This document shows positions 1 through 7,786 of a stretch of 64,000 nt of DNA, piece by piece. This DNA comes from JAHJQZ01 sp963676075 (GTDB lineage: Bacteria > Pseudomonadota > Alphaproteobacteria > Rhizobiales > Devosiaceae): contig CAXXNZ010000011.1 of the NCBI GenBank assembly GCA_963676075.2, positions 1 through 64,000 of the forward strand, read 5' to 3'. How positions within the stretch are numbered: the first letter of the stretch is position 1; each line of letters opens with the position of its first letter. Under the pieces are notes generated by a model, which saw only the letters and a program-made list of their open reading frames with translations, ran no database searches and was not told the DNA's origin. Both the position numbers and the translations under genes were made by a program.

Positions 1-428
1 AAAGCGCGATGCGCTATCTCGACGACGTGCTGAGCTGTGTTGAGCCCCGGAGCTTTGTCCTCTATTTCGGCGAAAACGACATTGCCAATGACGGGCTGAC
101 AGCCGAGACGATCCTCCAGATGTATCTGGCCCTCAAGGCACGCATCAGGGATGCCCTTGGGGACATTCCCATCTACTACATATCGACAAAACACAGTCCC
201 GCCCGATGGATCTACAAGGACGAAGTGAACAAGCTGAACGATCTGGCAAGGAAAGCCTGCGAGGATGATGGCGCCTGTGTCTATGTCGATTGCACCACGT
301 GTCTGTTGGGTGCCAACGGACTGCCTGTGTGGCGTTTCTACCAGCCCGACAGTCTGCACCTCAATCATGAAGGCTACGGCCGTTGGGCCGAGTCCCTGAC
401 TGAAGTCCCCGGATTGTTCACGAGCTGA
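1..428 (+). CDS. SGNH/GDSL-like hydrolase, C-terminal part (cut by window start)
   Basis: The reading frame is open to the first base, so this is the C-terminal end of a longer protein. Counting from the ATG at position 9, about 139 residues are visible. They contain a GEND block (residues 21-24, resembling SGNH block III) and a D114-x-x-H117 pair in a DSLHL context, which matches the catalytic Asp/His of SGNH hydrolases. Such enzymes are mostly esterases, including carbohydrate O-acetylesterases. The sialic-acid genes downstream make an O-acetylesterase possible, but the N-terminal nucleophile block is outside the window. A 475-base gap separates it from the convergent siaM. Confidence 0.6.
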   Translation, partial: SAMRYLDDVLSCVEPRSFVLYFGENDIANDGLTAETILQMYLALKARIRDALGDIPIYYISTKHSPARWIYKDEVNKLNDLARKACEDDGACVYVDCTTCLLGANGLPVWRFYQPDSLHLNHEGYGRWAESLTEVPGLFTS

Positions 429-903
429 TTTGGCGAGCCAGACTTAACTGGCGATGGCACGACGTATCGACAATCAACAGCCTACTCGAGTAGCCGCCCC
501 CCGGAGACCTTCCGCCGTTGCCGGCATCTTGAGGACGTTTCATCGCCGATAGCACGCAACGAAGCCGGCAGGTGGCGCAAGCAGCATGCTCGGGCAAGCA
601 GATGCGTGCCGAGTTTATTGCCTTGGGCAAAGCGTCCGCATTCCGATCGGATTGGCCCTCAAAAGGAAACGCCGCGCAGTACTGCGTGCGCCTTGGCGTG
701 ACGGCAAAAACCGTCGATTGCGCCTGACATCAGACATGCGAGCAGAGATGAAATGATGAGGAATTACTGGTGCATCCGGCGTTCTTGTCAGAGCGCTCGC
801 CGCAGCGATGGCCATCCGAGGCCTGCTGCCTGACCGAAGCGGCCCCGACCCAGCAATCACGCTGGGTCGAGGCCGCTCTTGGTTGGAAATTCTGAAAGCT
901 GCC
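429..903. other. 475-base gap without a credible gene
   Basis: This lies between the convergent SGNH hydrolase and siaM. Short open frames occur on both strands, but none has a recognisable domain and ribosome binding site. The only clear structure is the stem-loop at its right end. Confidence 0.5.
838..877 (-). terminator. Stem-loop downstream of siaM
   Basis: Arms AGCGGCC-C-CGACCCAGC and GCTGGGTCG-A-GGCCGCT enclose a six-base loop, with one mismatch. It lies just past the stop of siaM, the last gene of the sia operon on the minus strand. The U-run is weak (TTCGG), so it may act as a terminator or a 3'-end stabiliser. Confidence 0.55.
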
Positions 904-2178
904 TTAGTGCATCAGGCTCGGCAGGCCTGTCGACAGGATCGGGAACGTCGTGACCAGGATCAACACCACCATCGGCGGGATGAGCCAGGGCAGAATGCCA
1001 CGTGCCAGCCGCTGGAACGGGATGTTGCCGACCTGAGCGACGATGAACAGCGCCATACCCATGGGTGGGGTCAGGATCGAGATCATCAGGTTGAGGACGA
1101 TGATGATGCCGAAATGCACAGGGTCGATGCCGTAGCCGAGCGCGATCGGAACCAGGATCGGCACGACGATCAGCAGGATCACCAGGCTTTCGATGAAGGC
1201 CCCAAGGACAAAGATCATCAGGTTGACTGCGATCAGGAAACTGATCGGATCATTGGTCAATTGCAGGAACAGCGCGGTGATTTGCTGCGGCGCCTGCTCG
1301 CGGGCCAGAACGAAACCGAGCAGACTGACGCCGGCGATGATCGTGGCGATGGACGCCGAGGTGGCCATGGTCTCGTAGAGAGCGTTCCACAAGCGTTTGA
1401 GCGTCAGCTCATGATAGAACAGCAAATCGATGAGGATGGCATATATGACCGTGACCGCAGCCGCCTCTGTCGGCGAAAAATAGCCCGAGAAAATGCCGCC
1501 GATGATCACCATCGGCGTCAGCAGCGCCGGCAGCGAAGCGAAAAACAGCGAGCCGACCTCGTACAGACCACGGCGTGGCTCGACCGGGTAGTTTCGCTTG
1601 CGCGCGATGAAATAGACCATCACCATCAGCGAGAAGGCACACAGAAAGCCCGGAACCACGCCACCCAGAAACAGCGCGCCGATCGAGGTGTTGGCGGCAA
1701 CGCCGTAAAGCACCATGGTGATCGACGGTGGCACCAGCGGCCCGATCATCGACGAGGCTGCCGTGACGGCGCCAGAGAAATCGTCGTCATAGCCGGCGTC
1801 ACGCATTGCCTCGATTTCCATTTTCCCGAGGCCGCCGGCATCGGCCATGGCCGAACCGGACATGCCGGAAAAGAACAGCGAAGCAAGAATGTTGACGTGC
1901 CCGAGCCCGCCGGTGATGTGCCCGACAAGTGCCCGCGCAAAGCCGAACAGCTTGGAGGAAATGCCGGCCGAATTGAGGATCGAGGCGGCCAAAAGAAAGA
2001 GCGGCACGGCGAGCAGTGGGAAGCTGTTGAGCCCGTCCACCATGCGCAGAACGGCGAAGCTCAACCCCATGCCGGACACGTAGAAATAGCCCATCGAAAC
2101 CAGGATCATCGCGACCCCGATCGGCACGCCGACGAGAACGAGGAAAAGCCAGGAGGCACCGACGATTGCAAGGATCAT
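904..2178 (-). CDS. siaM: TRAP transporter large permease, sialic-acid type (SiaM/DctM)
   Basis: This 424-residue integral membrane protein belongs to the DctM family, the ion-coupled transport subunit of tripartite ATP-independent periplasmic transporters. The sequence is almost entirely hydrophobic segments with typical DctM stretches such as GLGKMEIEAM and GPLVPPSITMVLYG. It overlaps the small permease gene by four bases (ATGA), which implies translational coupling, and it is the last gene of the gntR-siaP-siaQ-siaM operon. Large and small permeases are separate here, unlike the fused SiaQM of Haemophilus influenzae. Substrate assignment rests on the neighbouring SiaP and NanA, because the permease itself does not show specificity. 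Confidence 0.88.
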   Translation of the reverse strand: MILAIVGASWLFLVLVGVPIGVAMILVSMGYFYVSGMGLSFAVLRMVDGLNSFPLLAVPLFLLAASILNSAGISSKLFGFARALVGHITGGLGHVNILASLFFSGMSGSAMADAGGLGKMEIEAMRDAGYDDDFSGAVTAASSMIGPLVPPSITMVLYGVAANTSIGALFLGGVVPGFLCAFSLMVMVYFIARKRNYPVEPRRGLYEVGSLFFASLPALLTPMVIIGGIFSGYFSPTEAAAVTVIYAILIDLLFYHELTLKRLWNALYETMATSASIATIIAGVSLLGFVLAREQAPQQITALFLQLTNDPISFLIAVNLMIFVLGAFIESLVILLIVVPILVPIALGYGIDPVHFGIIIVLNLMISILTPPMGMALFIVAQVGNIPFQRLARGILPWLIPPMVVLILVTTFPILSTGLPSLMH

Positions 2179-2651
2179 GATGCCGCCTCGTTTTCGCTTC
2201 GACCGGCAGAACCGATCAGGCGGGCGGCAACGCGCCAGACCACAAGAACAAGACCGATGAGGGCAGCCAGATACATGGCGCCATCAGGCAATGGCAGCGT
2301 CACGCTTTCATTGCGCCAGGTCCTGAGAAAGGTGAAATAGCCGATCCACACCAGGTTCAGCACGACGCCGAGATAGACGAGGTCGATCAGTGTGAACAGG
2401 ATCTTGCGCCCGAGCTTGCCGAGCATCGGTCCAAAAAGATCCATGCGAAGCTGGCTGTTGGTGCGCTCCACCTCGCCTATACCGATGAATGCCATCCAGA
2501 CCCACAGCCACCGCGCCAGTTCCTCGGTCCAGACCGGGCCGTGGAACAAGGGCGTACGCCCGAGAATCTGAATGAGAAGTACAATAATGAGACCACAAAA
2601 GATGAGGGTCGCAGCGATGCCTTCCGGGCTGTAGATGCTCCGCGGCTTCAC
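2175..2651 (-). CDS. siaQ: TRAP transporter small permease (SiaQ/DctQ)
   Basis: The 158-residue protein has four predicted membrane helices and the DctQ-family signature around WTEELARWLWVWMAFIG (about residues 41-57). It forms the membrane complex with the large permease and receives substrate from the periplasmic binding protein. It overlaps siaM by four bases and follows siaP after about 60 bases that hold a strong hairpin. That arrangement usually lets the binding protein be made in excess over the permeases. Confidence 0.87.
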   Translation of the reverse strand: MKPRSIYSPEGIAATLIFCGLIIVLLIQILGRTPLFHGPVWTEELARWLWVWMAFIGIGEVERTNSQLRMDLFGPMLGKLGRKILFTLIDLVYLGVVLNLVWIGYFTFLRTWRNESVTLPLPDGAMYLAALIGLVLVVWRVAARLIGSAGRSENEAAS

Positions 2652-2678
2652 GAATGTTCCTCCGAACGGGAATAAGGA

Positions 2679-2702
2679 AGTGGCCGGCAGGCGCCGGCCA
2701 CT
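2679..2702 (-). promoter_or_regulatory. Perfect hairpin between siaP and siaQ
   Basis: Ten-base perfect arms (AGTGGCCGGC / GCCGGCCACT) surround a four-base loop. On the minus strand it lies nine bases after the siaP stop and is followed by TTCCTTATT. It probably acts as a partial terminator or an mRNA-stabilising element, giving more SiaP than SiaQM. Confidence 0.6.
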
Positions 2703-2710
2703 CTGGATGC

Positions 2711-3670
2711 CTATTCGCCACGCACTTCGGCGATCGAGCCTTCGCCGAACTCAGCTTCGAGCTCGTCGTAATAGGGCTGCATGGCGGCGCGGAACGGCGC
2801 CAGATCGGGTTCGGTGACGGTCAGGCCGAGATCCTTGAACTTGGACACCAAGCTCGCTTCGGAGGCATGGGTCAGTTCGTCATTGACCTCGCCACCGGCC
2901 TTCGCAGCTTCCGTGACCCAGCCCTGCTCCTGTTCACTGAGGCTGTTCCAGGTGTCCAGGGAAACCTGGATCGCCTCGGACGCGATGAAGTGGTTGGTCA
3001 GCGCAATGGCGCTCTGCACTTCGTAGAACTTCATCGCCTCGATGGTGGGAAGCGGGTTCTCCTCGGCATCGACCTGATTGGTCTGCAGGGCAAGATAGAC
3101 TTCGGCGAATGCCACCGGCGCCGGCGTGGCGCCGACCGCCTTGGCATAGGCGATCAGGAACGGCACGTTCGGCGTGCGCATCCTCAGGCCTTTGAGATCC
3201 TCGATGGAGTTGATCGGCCGGTTGGCGGTGGTCTGACGGGTGCCGTAGTACCAGAGGTCGACGATCTTGACGCCTTCGGCCTCGAACTTGGCTTCCATCT
3301 TCTGGCCCCAAGGACCATTGACGATCTTTTCGAGTTCCGGGAAATCGCCGACGACATAGGGCGCGCCAACGAGCTTGAGCTCGGGAATGACATAGGACAT
3401 GTCCGGATAGCCGGTCGTCACCAGGTCGAGTTCGCCGGCCTGGAGCATGGCCACCATCGCCTTGAAGTCGCCGAGCTGCGAAGCCGGGAACAGTTTGACG
3501 GTCAACTCGCCTCCAGAGACTTCCGCCAACTTCTCCTGAAAGGTCACCATACCCTTGTAAAGGTTGGAATTCTCATTGTCCTGAGATCCCATGGTCAGCT
3601 CGCGCGCCTCTGCGGCTCCTGCCATGAGGGCCACCACTGCAGCGGCAGCCAGCAATCGGTTCAACTTCAT
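2711..3670 (-). CDS. siaP: Sialic-acid TRAP substrate-binding protein (SiaP)
   Basis: The 319-residue periplasmic protein has a signal peptide of about 22 residues. It captures N-acetylneuraminate and delivers it to SiaQM. The stretch from GTRQTT to ENPL closely resembles H. influenzae SiaP as I recall it. Arg145, Arg165 and Asn205 are spaced 20 and 40 residues apart, the same as Arg127, Arg147 and Asn187, the residues that bind the sialate carboxylate and pocket in that protein. A strong Shine-Dalgarno (AAGGAGGA) lies inside the end of the gntR gene, and the ATG follows the gntR stop directly (TAAATG). The adjacent NanA-like lyase supports the substrate. A related acidic sugar cannot be excluded. 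Confidence 0.87.
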   Translation of the reverse strand: MKLNRLLAAAAVVALMAGAAEARELTMGSQDNENSNLYKGMVTFQEKLAEVSGGELTVKLFPASQLGDFKAMVAMLQAGELDLVTTGYPDMSYVIPELKLVGAPYVVGDFPELEKIVNGPWGQKMEAKFEAEGVKIVDLWYYGTRQTTANRPINSIEDLKGLRMRTPNVPFLIAYAKAVGATPAPVAFAEVYLALQTNQVDAEENPLPTIEAMKFYEVQSAIALTNHFIASEAIQVSLDTWNSLSEQEQGWVTEAAKAGGEVNDELTHASEASLVSKFKDLGLTVTEPDLAPFRAAMQPYYDELEAEFGEGSIAEVRGE

Positions 3671-4480
3671 TTAGTCCTCCTTTGAATGTTCTTGTGTCTC
3701 GGGTTTTTCCGATGACGTTTGACCTGCAGGTGTTCGACGTGAAAACAGGCGTGAGCGATAGGAGCGGCGCATGTGGCGCTCCATGATGTCGGTGGCGCGA
3801 ATGACGTCCGCATCGATCATCGCCTGAAAGATCGCCTGATGTTCCTCGAAGACCATGCGATCATGGGCCGCCTGATCCGGGTCTGGCGGCCGGCGGGCAA
3901 GTAGTTCGGAAACGAACAGATCGTGCAGTGTCAAAATGATGGGGTTGCCGACCACGGAAACCAGGGCACGGTGGAAGGCGATGTCGGTTTCGGGAAAGGC
4001 AGGCGTTCCGATCGCGTCTTCGTTGGCTTCGACCGCAGCAAGGATCTTGGACATCTGGACATTGTCGGCCCGGATCGTCGCCTCGCGCACCGCACCGATC
4101 TCGATGAAGCCGCGGGTTTGTTCGAGATGCGCAATGCTTTCAGCGTCACCGAGAATCTCCCGGATGACACCGCCGACACCACGAAGAACGCCGTCGAGCG
4201 AGGGGAAGCTGGCCCGGGGCCTGCGCCCACCGCCGCCGCTCAGATAGCCGCGCATCTGCATGATGGCCAGGGCCTCACGCACCGTCGGCCGGGAAGCTTC
4301 GAAACGGACACACAGGTCGCGCTCGGTTGGGAGAGCCTCGTCAACAGCGATCTCTCCGCGAATGATCTCGCCGATCAGGGTCTCCGCAATGGTCTGCGGC
4401 GCCTGGCGCGGAGCTCCATCGTCTTCGTGTGGCGCTGAAAACACCTTGTTCCCCCTATTCGCCCCATCTTCGCTTGACAA
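3671..4480 (-). CDS. GntR-family regulator, FadR/FCD subfamily (NanR-like)
   Basis: The 269-residue DNA-binding repressor has a winged helix at about residues 30-85 (TERDLCVRFEASRPTVREAL) and an FCD effector domain at about 110-245. The expected FCD metal ligands can be placed at D166, H170, H214 and H236. E. coli NanR is of the same subfamily and senses N-acetylneuraminate. This gene is the first of the operon containing siaPQM and is divergent from the nanA-like gene, so it very probably controls both from the 136-base intergenic region. The glycine-rich patch at 81-85 lies at the domain junction. The effector is inferred from context only. Confidence 0.82.
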   Translation of the reverse strand: MSSEDGANRGNKVFSAPHEDDGAPRQAPQTIAETLIGEIIRGEIAVDEALPTERDLCVRFEASRPTVREALAIMQMRGYLSGGGGRRPRASFPSLDGVLRGVGGVIREILGDAESIAHLEQTRGFIEIGAVREATIRADNVQMSKILAAVEANEDAIGTPAFPETDIAFHRALVSVVGNPIILTLHDLFVSELLARRPPDPDQAAHDRMVFEEHQAIFQAMIDADVIRATDIMERHMRRSYRSRLFSRRTPAGQTSSEKPETQEHSKED

Positions 4481-4510
4481 TTACATCTTTTGGTCAGGCC
4501 ATATTGTAGG

Positions 4511-4546
4511 TTTGGTATGAGAAGAAATAAATCTTGTCAAACCAAA
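4511..4546. promoter_or_regulatory. Candidate operator/promoter between the GntR regulator and nanA
   Basis: TTTGGT (4511-4516) and ACCAAA (4541-4546) form a spaced inverted repeat in the divergent intergenic region. On the minus strand a perfect TTGACA (4540-4535) lies 17 bases before TACCAA, a possible promoter for gntR-siaPQM that overlaps the repeat. Another TTTTGGTC half-like element starts near 4487. The arms are short and the spacing long, so the assignment is tentative. Confidence 0.35.
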
Positions 4547-4616
4547 TTTGCTCTGGCACACAAACGGCATGCTCCGAAAGCCAGTCTGGTAAGATTGGAC
4601 GGATCTCTAGACGCAA

Positions 4617-5525
4617 ATGGAATTGGAAATGGGAAAAAGCCTTGGCGGCATGTATGCCGCGCTGTTGACCGCTATGGACGAAGACGGCCAATTTTCGCCG
4701 GAGCGCCAGCGCAAACTCGATACCTACGTGCTTGGCCAGGGGCTGACCGGCCTCTATGTCGCGGGCAGCAGCGGTGAGTCCGGCCTGCTCGAAAGCGCGG
4801 CCTTGAGCGAACAGCTCGAAGTTGTCGCCGACGATGCAAAAGGGCGTGCCGCGACCCTGATCGCCCATGTCGGCCTGCCCTCACTCGGCCATTCCATCGC
4901 ATTGGCAAAACGGGCAGAAGCGCTCGGCTATCACGCCTTGTCGGCACTGCCACCGCATTCCTATCCGTTTTCAGATGATGAGATCTTCGCCTATTACGAG
5001 GCGCTCTCCGAAGCGACTGCCCTCCCCCTGATCGTTTACGAAATCCCGGTCCGGACCGGTCGGCCGCTACCGTTTGAGCTGCTGGTTCGGATCCTTGATC
5101 TCAAGGGAGTCGCCGGCCTGAAATTCTCCTCGATGGATCTGTTCAAGTTCAGCTCGCTGCGTCGTGTCCGCCCGAATTCGGTTTTCTATTTCGGCTTCGA
5201 TGAGGTCTATGCCGCAGCGGCGACGCTTGGGTCGGACGGTGGTATCGGTACCACCTACAACCTGTTCGGCCGGCTTTATGTCGAAATCGCCGCCGCCATC
5301 GAACGTTCTGATATCGTGCGGGCCCGGGAATTGCAGGAGATCTCCCAGCAATTCGTCGAGATTCTCGCCGATGTCGGCGTCATGCCGGGCGTCAAGACAG
5401 CCTTCCGCCTGCACGGGATAGATGTCGGCCCATCGCGCGCGCCGATGGCTTTGCATGGCCGGGAACCTGAAGCCCGCATCGCGGCCTTCCTGAAGCGGCC
5501 GGAGGCGGCAGAATGGCTGGCCTAG
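4617..5525 (+). CDS. nanA: N-acetylneuraminate lyase (NanA-like, DapA superfamily)
   Basis: This TIM-barrel aldolase is predicted to cleave N-acetylneuraminate into N-acetylmannosamine and pyruvate through a Schiff base. The 302-residue protein has the GSSGE phosphate/carboxylate loop (residues 50-54), Tyr141 in VYEIP, the Schiff-base Lys169 in GLKFSS, and a D207GGIGTTYN block that is characteristic of NanA rather than of DapA. The start could also be the ATG at 4629, because family members usually begin close to that point. It is divergent from the sia operon and overlaps the next DapA-family gene by 13 bases. Specificity for a related 2-keto sugar acid remains possible. Confidence 0.82.
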   Translation: MELEMGKSLGGMYAALLTAMDEDGQFSPERQRKLDTYVLGQGLTGLYVAGSSGESGLLESAALSEQLEVVADDAKGRAATLIAHVGLPSLGHSIALAKRAEALGYHALSALPPHSYPFSDDEIFAYYEALSEATALPLIVYEIPVRTGRPLPFELLVRILDLKGVAGLKFSSMDLFKFSSLRRVRPNSVFYFGFDEVYAAAATLGSDGGIGTTYNLFGRLYVEIAAAIERSDIVRARELQEISQQFVEILADVGVMPGVKTAFRLHGIDVGPSRAPMALHGREPEARIAAFLKRPEAAEWLA

Positions 5526-6448
5526 GCGTTTCTGACCGGATCCGCGGGGTCTGGGCAACGGTCATGCTCGATGTTGACGTGGATGGAACGCCACGCCTTG
5601 ACTGCATCAACGAGCAGGTCGACGCCTTTGCCGAGGCTGGTGTCGATGGCATCTACTGCAACGGCACAACGACGGAGTTTCACTGCCAGACCGAGGATCA
5701 GTTCCTTGCCGTGGCAGAAGCGACCGCTATCGCTGCTCGGCGTGTCAATCTGCCGTTCCAGATCGGCGCCTCTCATCCGATGCCGCCGGGAACTCTGTCA
5801 CGCCTGCGAAAGGCTCGCGAGCTTGCGCCTCTGGCCATCCAGGTGACGCTGCCGGACTGGACGCCAATACGCCCATCCGAGGCGCTGCGCTTTCTTGAGG
5901 GATGCACCGAGGCCGCAGACGGGCTAGCGCTCGTCCTCTACAATCCGCCGCATGCCAAGACGGTGCTGTCGCCCGAAACGCTTGACATGTTGGCGCAGGA
6001 AGTTCCGCAGTTTGCGGGCCTCAAATGCGCCGGCGGAGACGCGAATTGGTATCAGGCCATGGCGCCGGTACTGGAGCGGATTTCAGTGTTCATTCCGGGT
6101 CATTTCTACGCCAGCGGCACGCGGCAGGGCGCGCACGGGTCGTACTCCAACATGGCCTGCCTCAATCCCACCGCCGCCGTTGCGTGGGCCCGCCAGTGCG
6201 AGACTGACCCGGACGGCGCGACAGATCTCGAAAAGCGCATCGCCGCGTTCATGGCAGAGGCCATCAATCCTCTGCTGGCAAAGGGCTATTTCGGCAATGC
6301 CATTGACAAGGCGATGGCTGTCGCCGGTGGCTGGGCTAGGATCGCCCCGGATATGATGTGGCCTTTCGACGGCGTGCCAGCTGCAGACATTGCGTATATT
6401 CGCGATGCAGCCAGCAGGCATCTGCCCGAGTTCGTTTCGTCGTTGTAA
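5513..6448 (+). CDS. Second DapA-family aldolase/lyase, substrate unknown
   Basis: The 311-residue member of the dihydrodipicolinate synthase / NanA superfamily keeps the core residues: N50GTTTE loop, Tyr143 in VLYNPP and Schiff-base Lys171 in GLKCAG. It lacks the DGGIGTTYN block of the gene before it and is divergent elsewhere, so it is neither a simple duplicate nor the housekeeping DapA (a separate dapA lies at 49.8-50.7 kb). Translation starts inside the end of the nanA-like gene with a GGAGG site eight bases upstream, so the two are co-translated. A role in cleaving a modified or alternative sialic-type acid is an inference. Confidence 0.75.
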   Translation: MAGLGVSDRIRGVWATVMLDVDVDGTPRLDCINEQVDAFAEAGVDGIYCNGTTTEFHCQTEDQFLAVAEATAIAARRVNLPFQIGASHPMPPGTLSRLRKARELAPLAIQVTLPDWTPIRPSEALRFLEGCTEAADGLALVLYNPPHAKTVLSPETLDMLAQEVPQFAGLKCAGGDANWYQAMAPVLERISVFIPGHFYASGTRQGAHGSYSNMACLNPTAAVAWARQCETDPDGATDLEKRIAAFMAEAINPLLAKGYFGNAIDKAMAVAGGWARIAPDMMWPFDGVPAADIAYIRDAASRHLPEFVSSL

Positions 6449-6598
6449 GCGTGGTTCGAGAGTTTTGCTGTTCGCAATGGCCCATCTGAACGCTTGGCCA
6501 CCCAACACGGGCGGCAGTCGCCAATGCGCCCCATGTCGGTCTTTGCAGTCAACCTGGTCGCCTGCCGAAACCAGACACTCTCAATCAGCCACCGAAGC

Positions 6599-7786
6599 CT
6601 AGGTTGTCGCAAGCCTTGCAGCGATCGTCCGCAGCCTGTCGCCGGCGTGCTTGAAGAACATGGTGTAGCTCTCGCAGAAATAGTTGTGCCCCGGTTCGCC
6701 ATCCTTCGAGGTGAGGATGCGGTGTTTGGGACAGCCGCCATTGCAGGCGAAACGGAACTCGCAGCGCTGGCATTGCGCCGTCAGCGTGTCGCGCTTGTTG
6801 TTGCCGAAGGTTTCTGCCTGCTCCGACCACGCCAGTTCGCCGAGTGACGTCTCCATGATGTTGCCGAGCTTGAACTCGGGATAAACGAAGTGGTCGCAGG
6901 CGAACACATCGCCATTGTGCTCCATGGCGAGACCGGCGCCGCAGGTCTCGGCGAAGACACAGAGGGAGGCAGGACGTCCCATCCACATGCCGACCTGGTT
7001 CTCGAAAAACTGGATGAACACCTTGCCGATGTCCTTGCGGTACCAGACATCGAACACGTCGCATAAGAATTTGCCATAGGCGCGCGGCGTCACGCTCCAC
7101 TCGGAGATGACATTGGTGGGATCACTGTCGACCTGCGGCGCAGCTGCCAGCCCGCCACTGGCTGCCCGGCGTTCGACGATGGGGATGAACTGGATGTGCT
7201 GGGTCCCAAGGGTCTTGATGAACTTGTAGACCTCCTTGCCCTTGATGGCGTTCTCGCGGTGTACCGTTGTCAGGATGTTGTAGTCGACCTTGTGGCGCTG
7301 CAGCACCTCGAGGCCTTTCATCACCTTGTCGAAGGTGCCGCGCCCAGCGCGGTCGCGGCGGTACTTGTCGTGGATCTCGCGCGGACCGTCGATGGAGATG
7401 CCGATCAGGAAGTTCTGATCGGCAAGAAAGGCACCCCACTCATCGTCGAGCAGCGTGCCATTGGTCTGGAAGGTGTTGGTAATCCTGACGCCTTCGGGGG
7501 CATATTGCTTTTGCAGCGCCACCACCTTCTCGAAGAACTCGACCCCGAGCATGGTCGGCTCGCCGCCCTGCCAGGCGAACTCGATCTCGCTTTGCCCCGC
7601 TCTCACCCCGGCATCGATGAGATCGCGCACGTAGCGCTCCAGCACCTCATCGGACATGCGGAAGCGCTTCTCGTCCGGGTAGAGTTTTTCCTTTTCGAGG
7701 TAATAGCAATACTGGCAATCGATGTTGCAGCGCGGCCCCATCGGCTTGGTCATCACATGAAAGGGGTGCTGGCCGGCCGTTGTCAT
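6599..7786 (-). CDS. Anaerobic sulfatase-maturating enzyme (radical SAM/SPASM)
   Basis: The 395-residue radical-SAM enzyme converts the active-site cysteine (or serine) of a sulfatase to formylglycine in the cytoplasm. The CxxxCxxC motif is C20-NID-C24-QY-C27. A cysteine-rich SPASM domain fills the C-terminal part (CVFAETCGAG, CDHF, CQRCEFRFACNGGC, YFC), giving the auxiliary iron-sulfur clusters. The gene overlaps the ROK regulator by four bases (ATGA) and lies 5 kb from a Cys-type sulfatase, its obvious client. It resembles the anSME family, which works without oxygen, unlike the oxygen-dependent formylglycine-generating enzyme. Confidence 0.9.
   Translation of the reverse strand: MTTAGQHPFHVMTKPMGPRCNIDCQYCYYLEKEKLYPDEKRFRMSDEVLERYVRDLIDAGVRAGQSEIEFAWQGGEPTMLGVEFFEKVVALQKQYAPEGVRITNTFQTNGTLLDDEWGAFLADQNFLIGISIDGPREIHDKYRRDRAGRGTFDKVMKGLEVLQRHKVDYNILTTVHRENAIKGKEVYKFIKTLGTQHIQFIPIVERRAASGGLAAAPQVDSDPTNVISEWSVTPRAYGKFLCDVFDVWYRKDIGKVFIQFFENQVGMWMGRPASLCVFAETCGAGLAMEHNGDVFACDHFVYPEFKLGNIMETSLGELAWSEQAETFGNNKRDTLTAQCQRCEFRFACNGGCPKHRILTSKDGEPGHNYFCESYTMFFKHAGDRLRTIAARLATT

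Noticed and set aside
750..880. Peptide GITGASGVL resembling a Rossmann/UbiX start in the first gap
   Set aside because: It follows two stop codons, has no start and loses similarity within 20 residues; probably chance.
808..2340. 510-residue open frame opposite siaM and siaQ
   Set aside because: Composition is rich in His, Arg, Asp and Gln with no domain; it is the antisense shadow of two clear TRAP permease genes.
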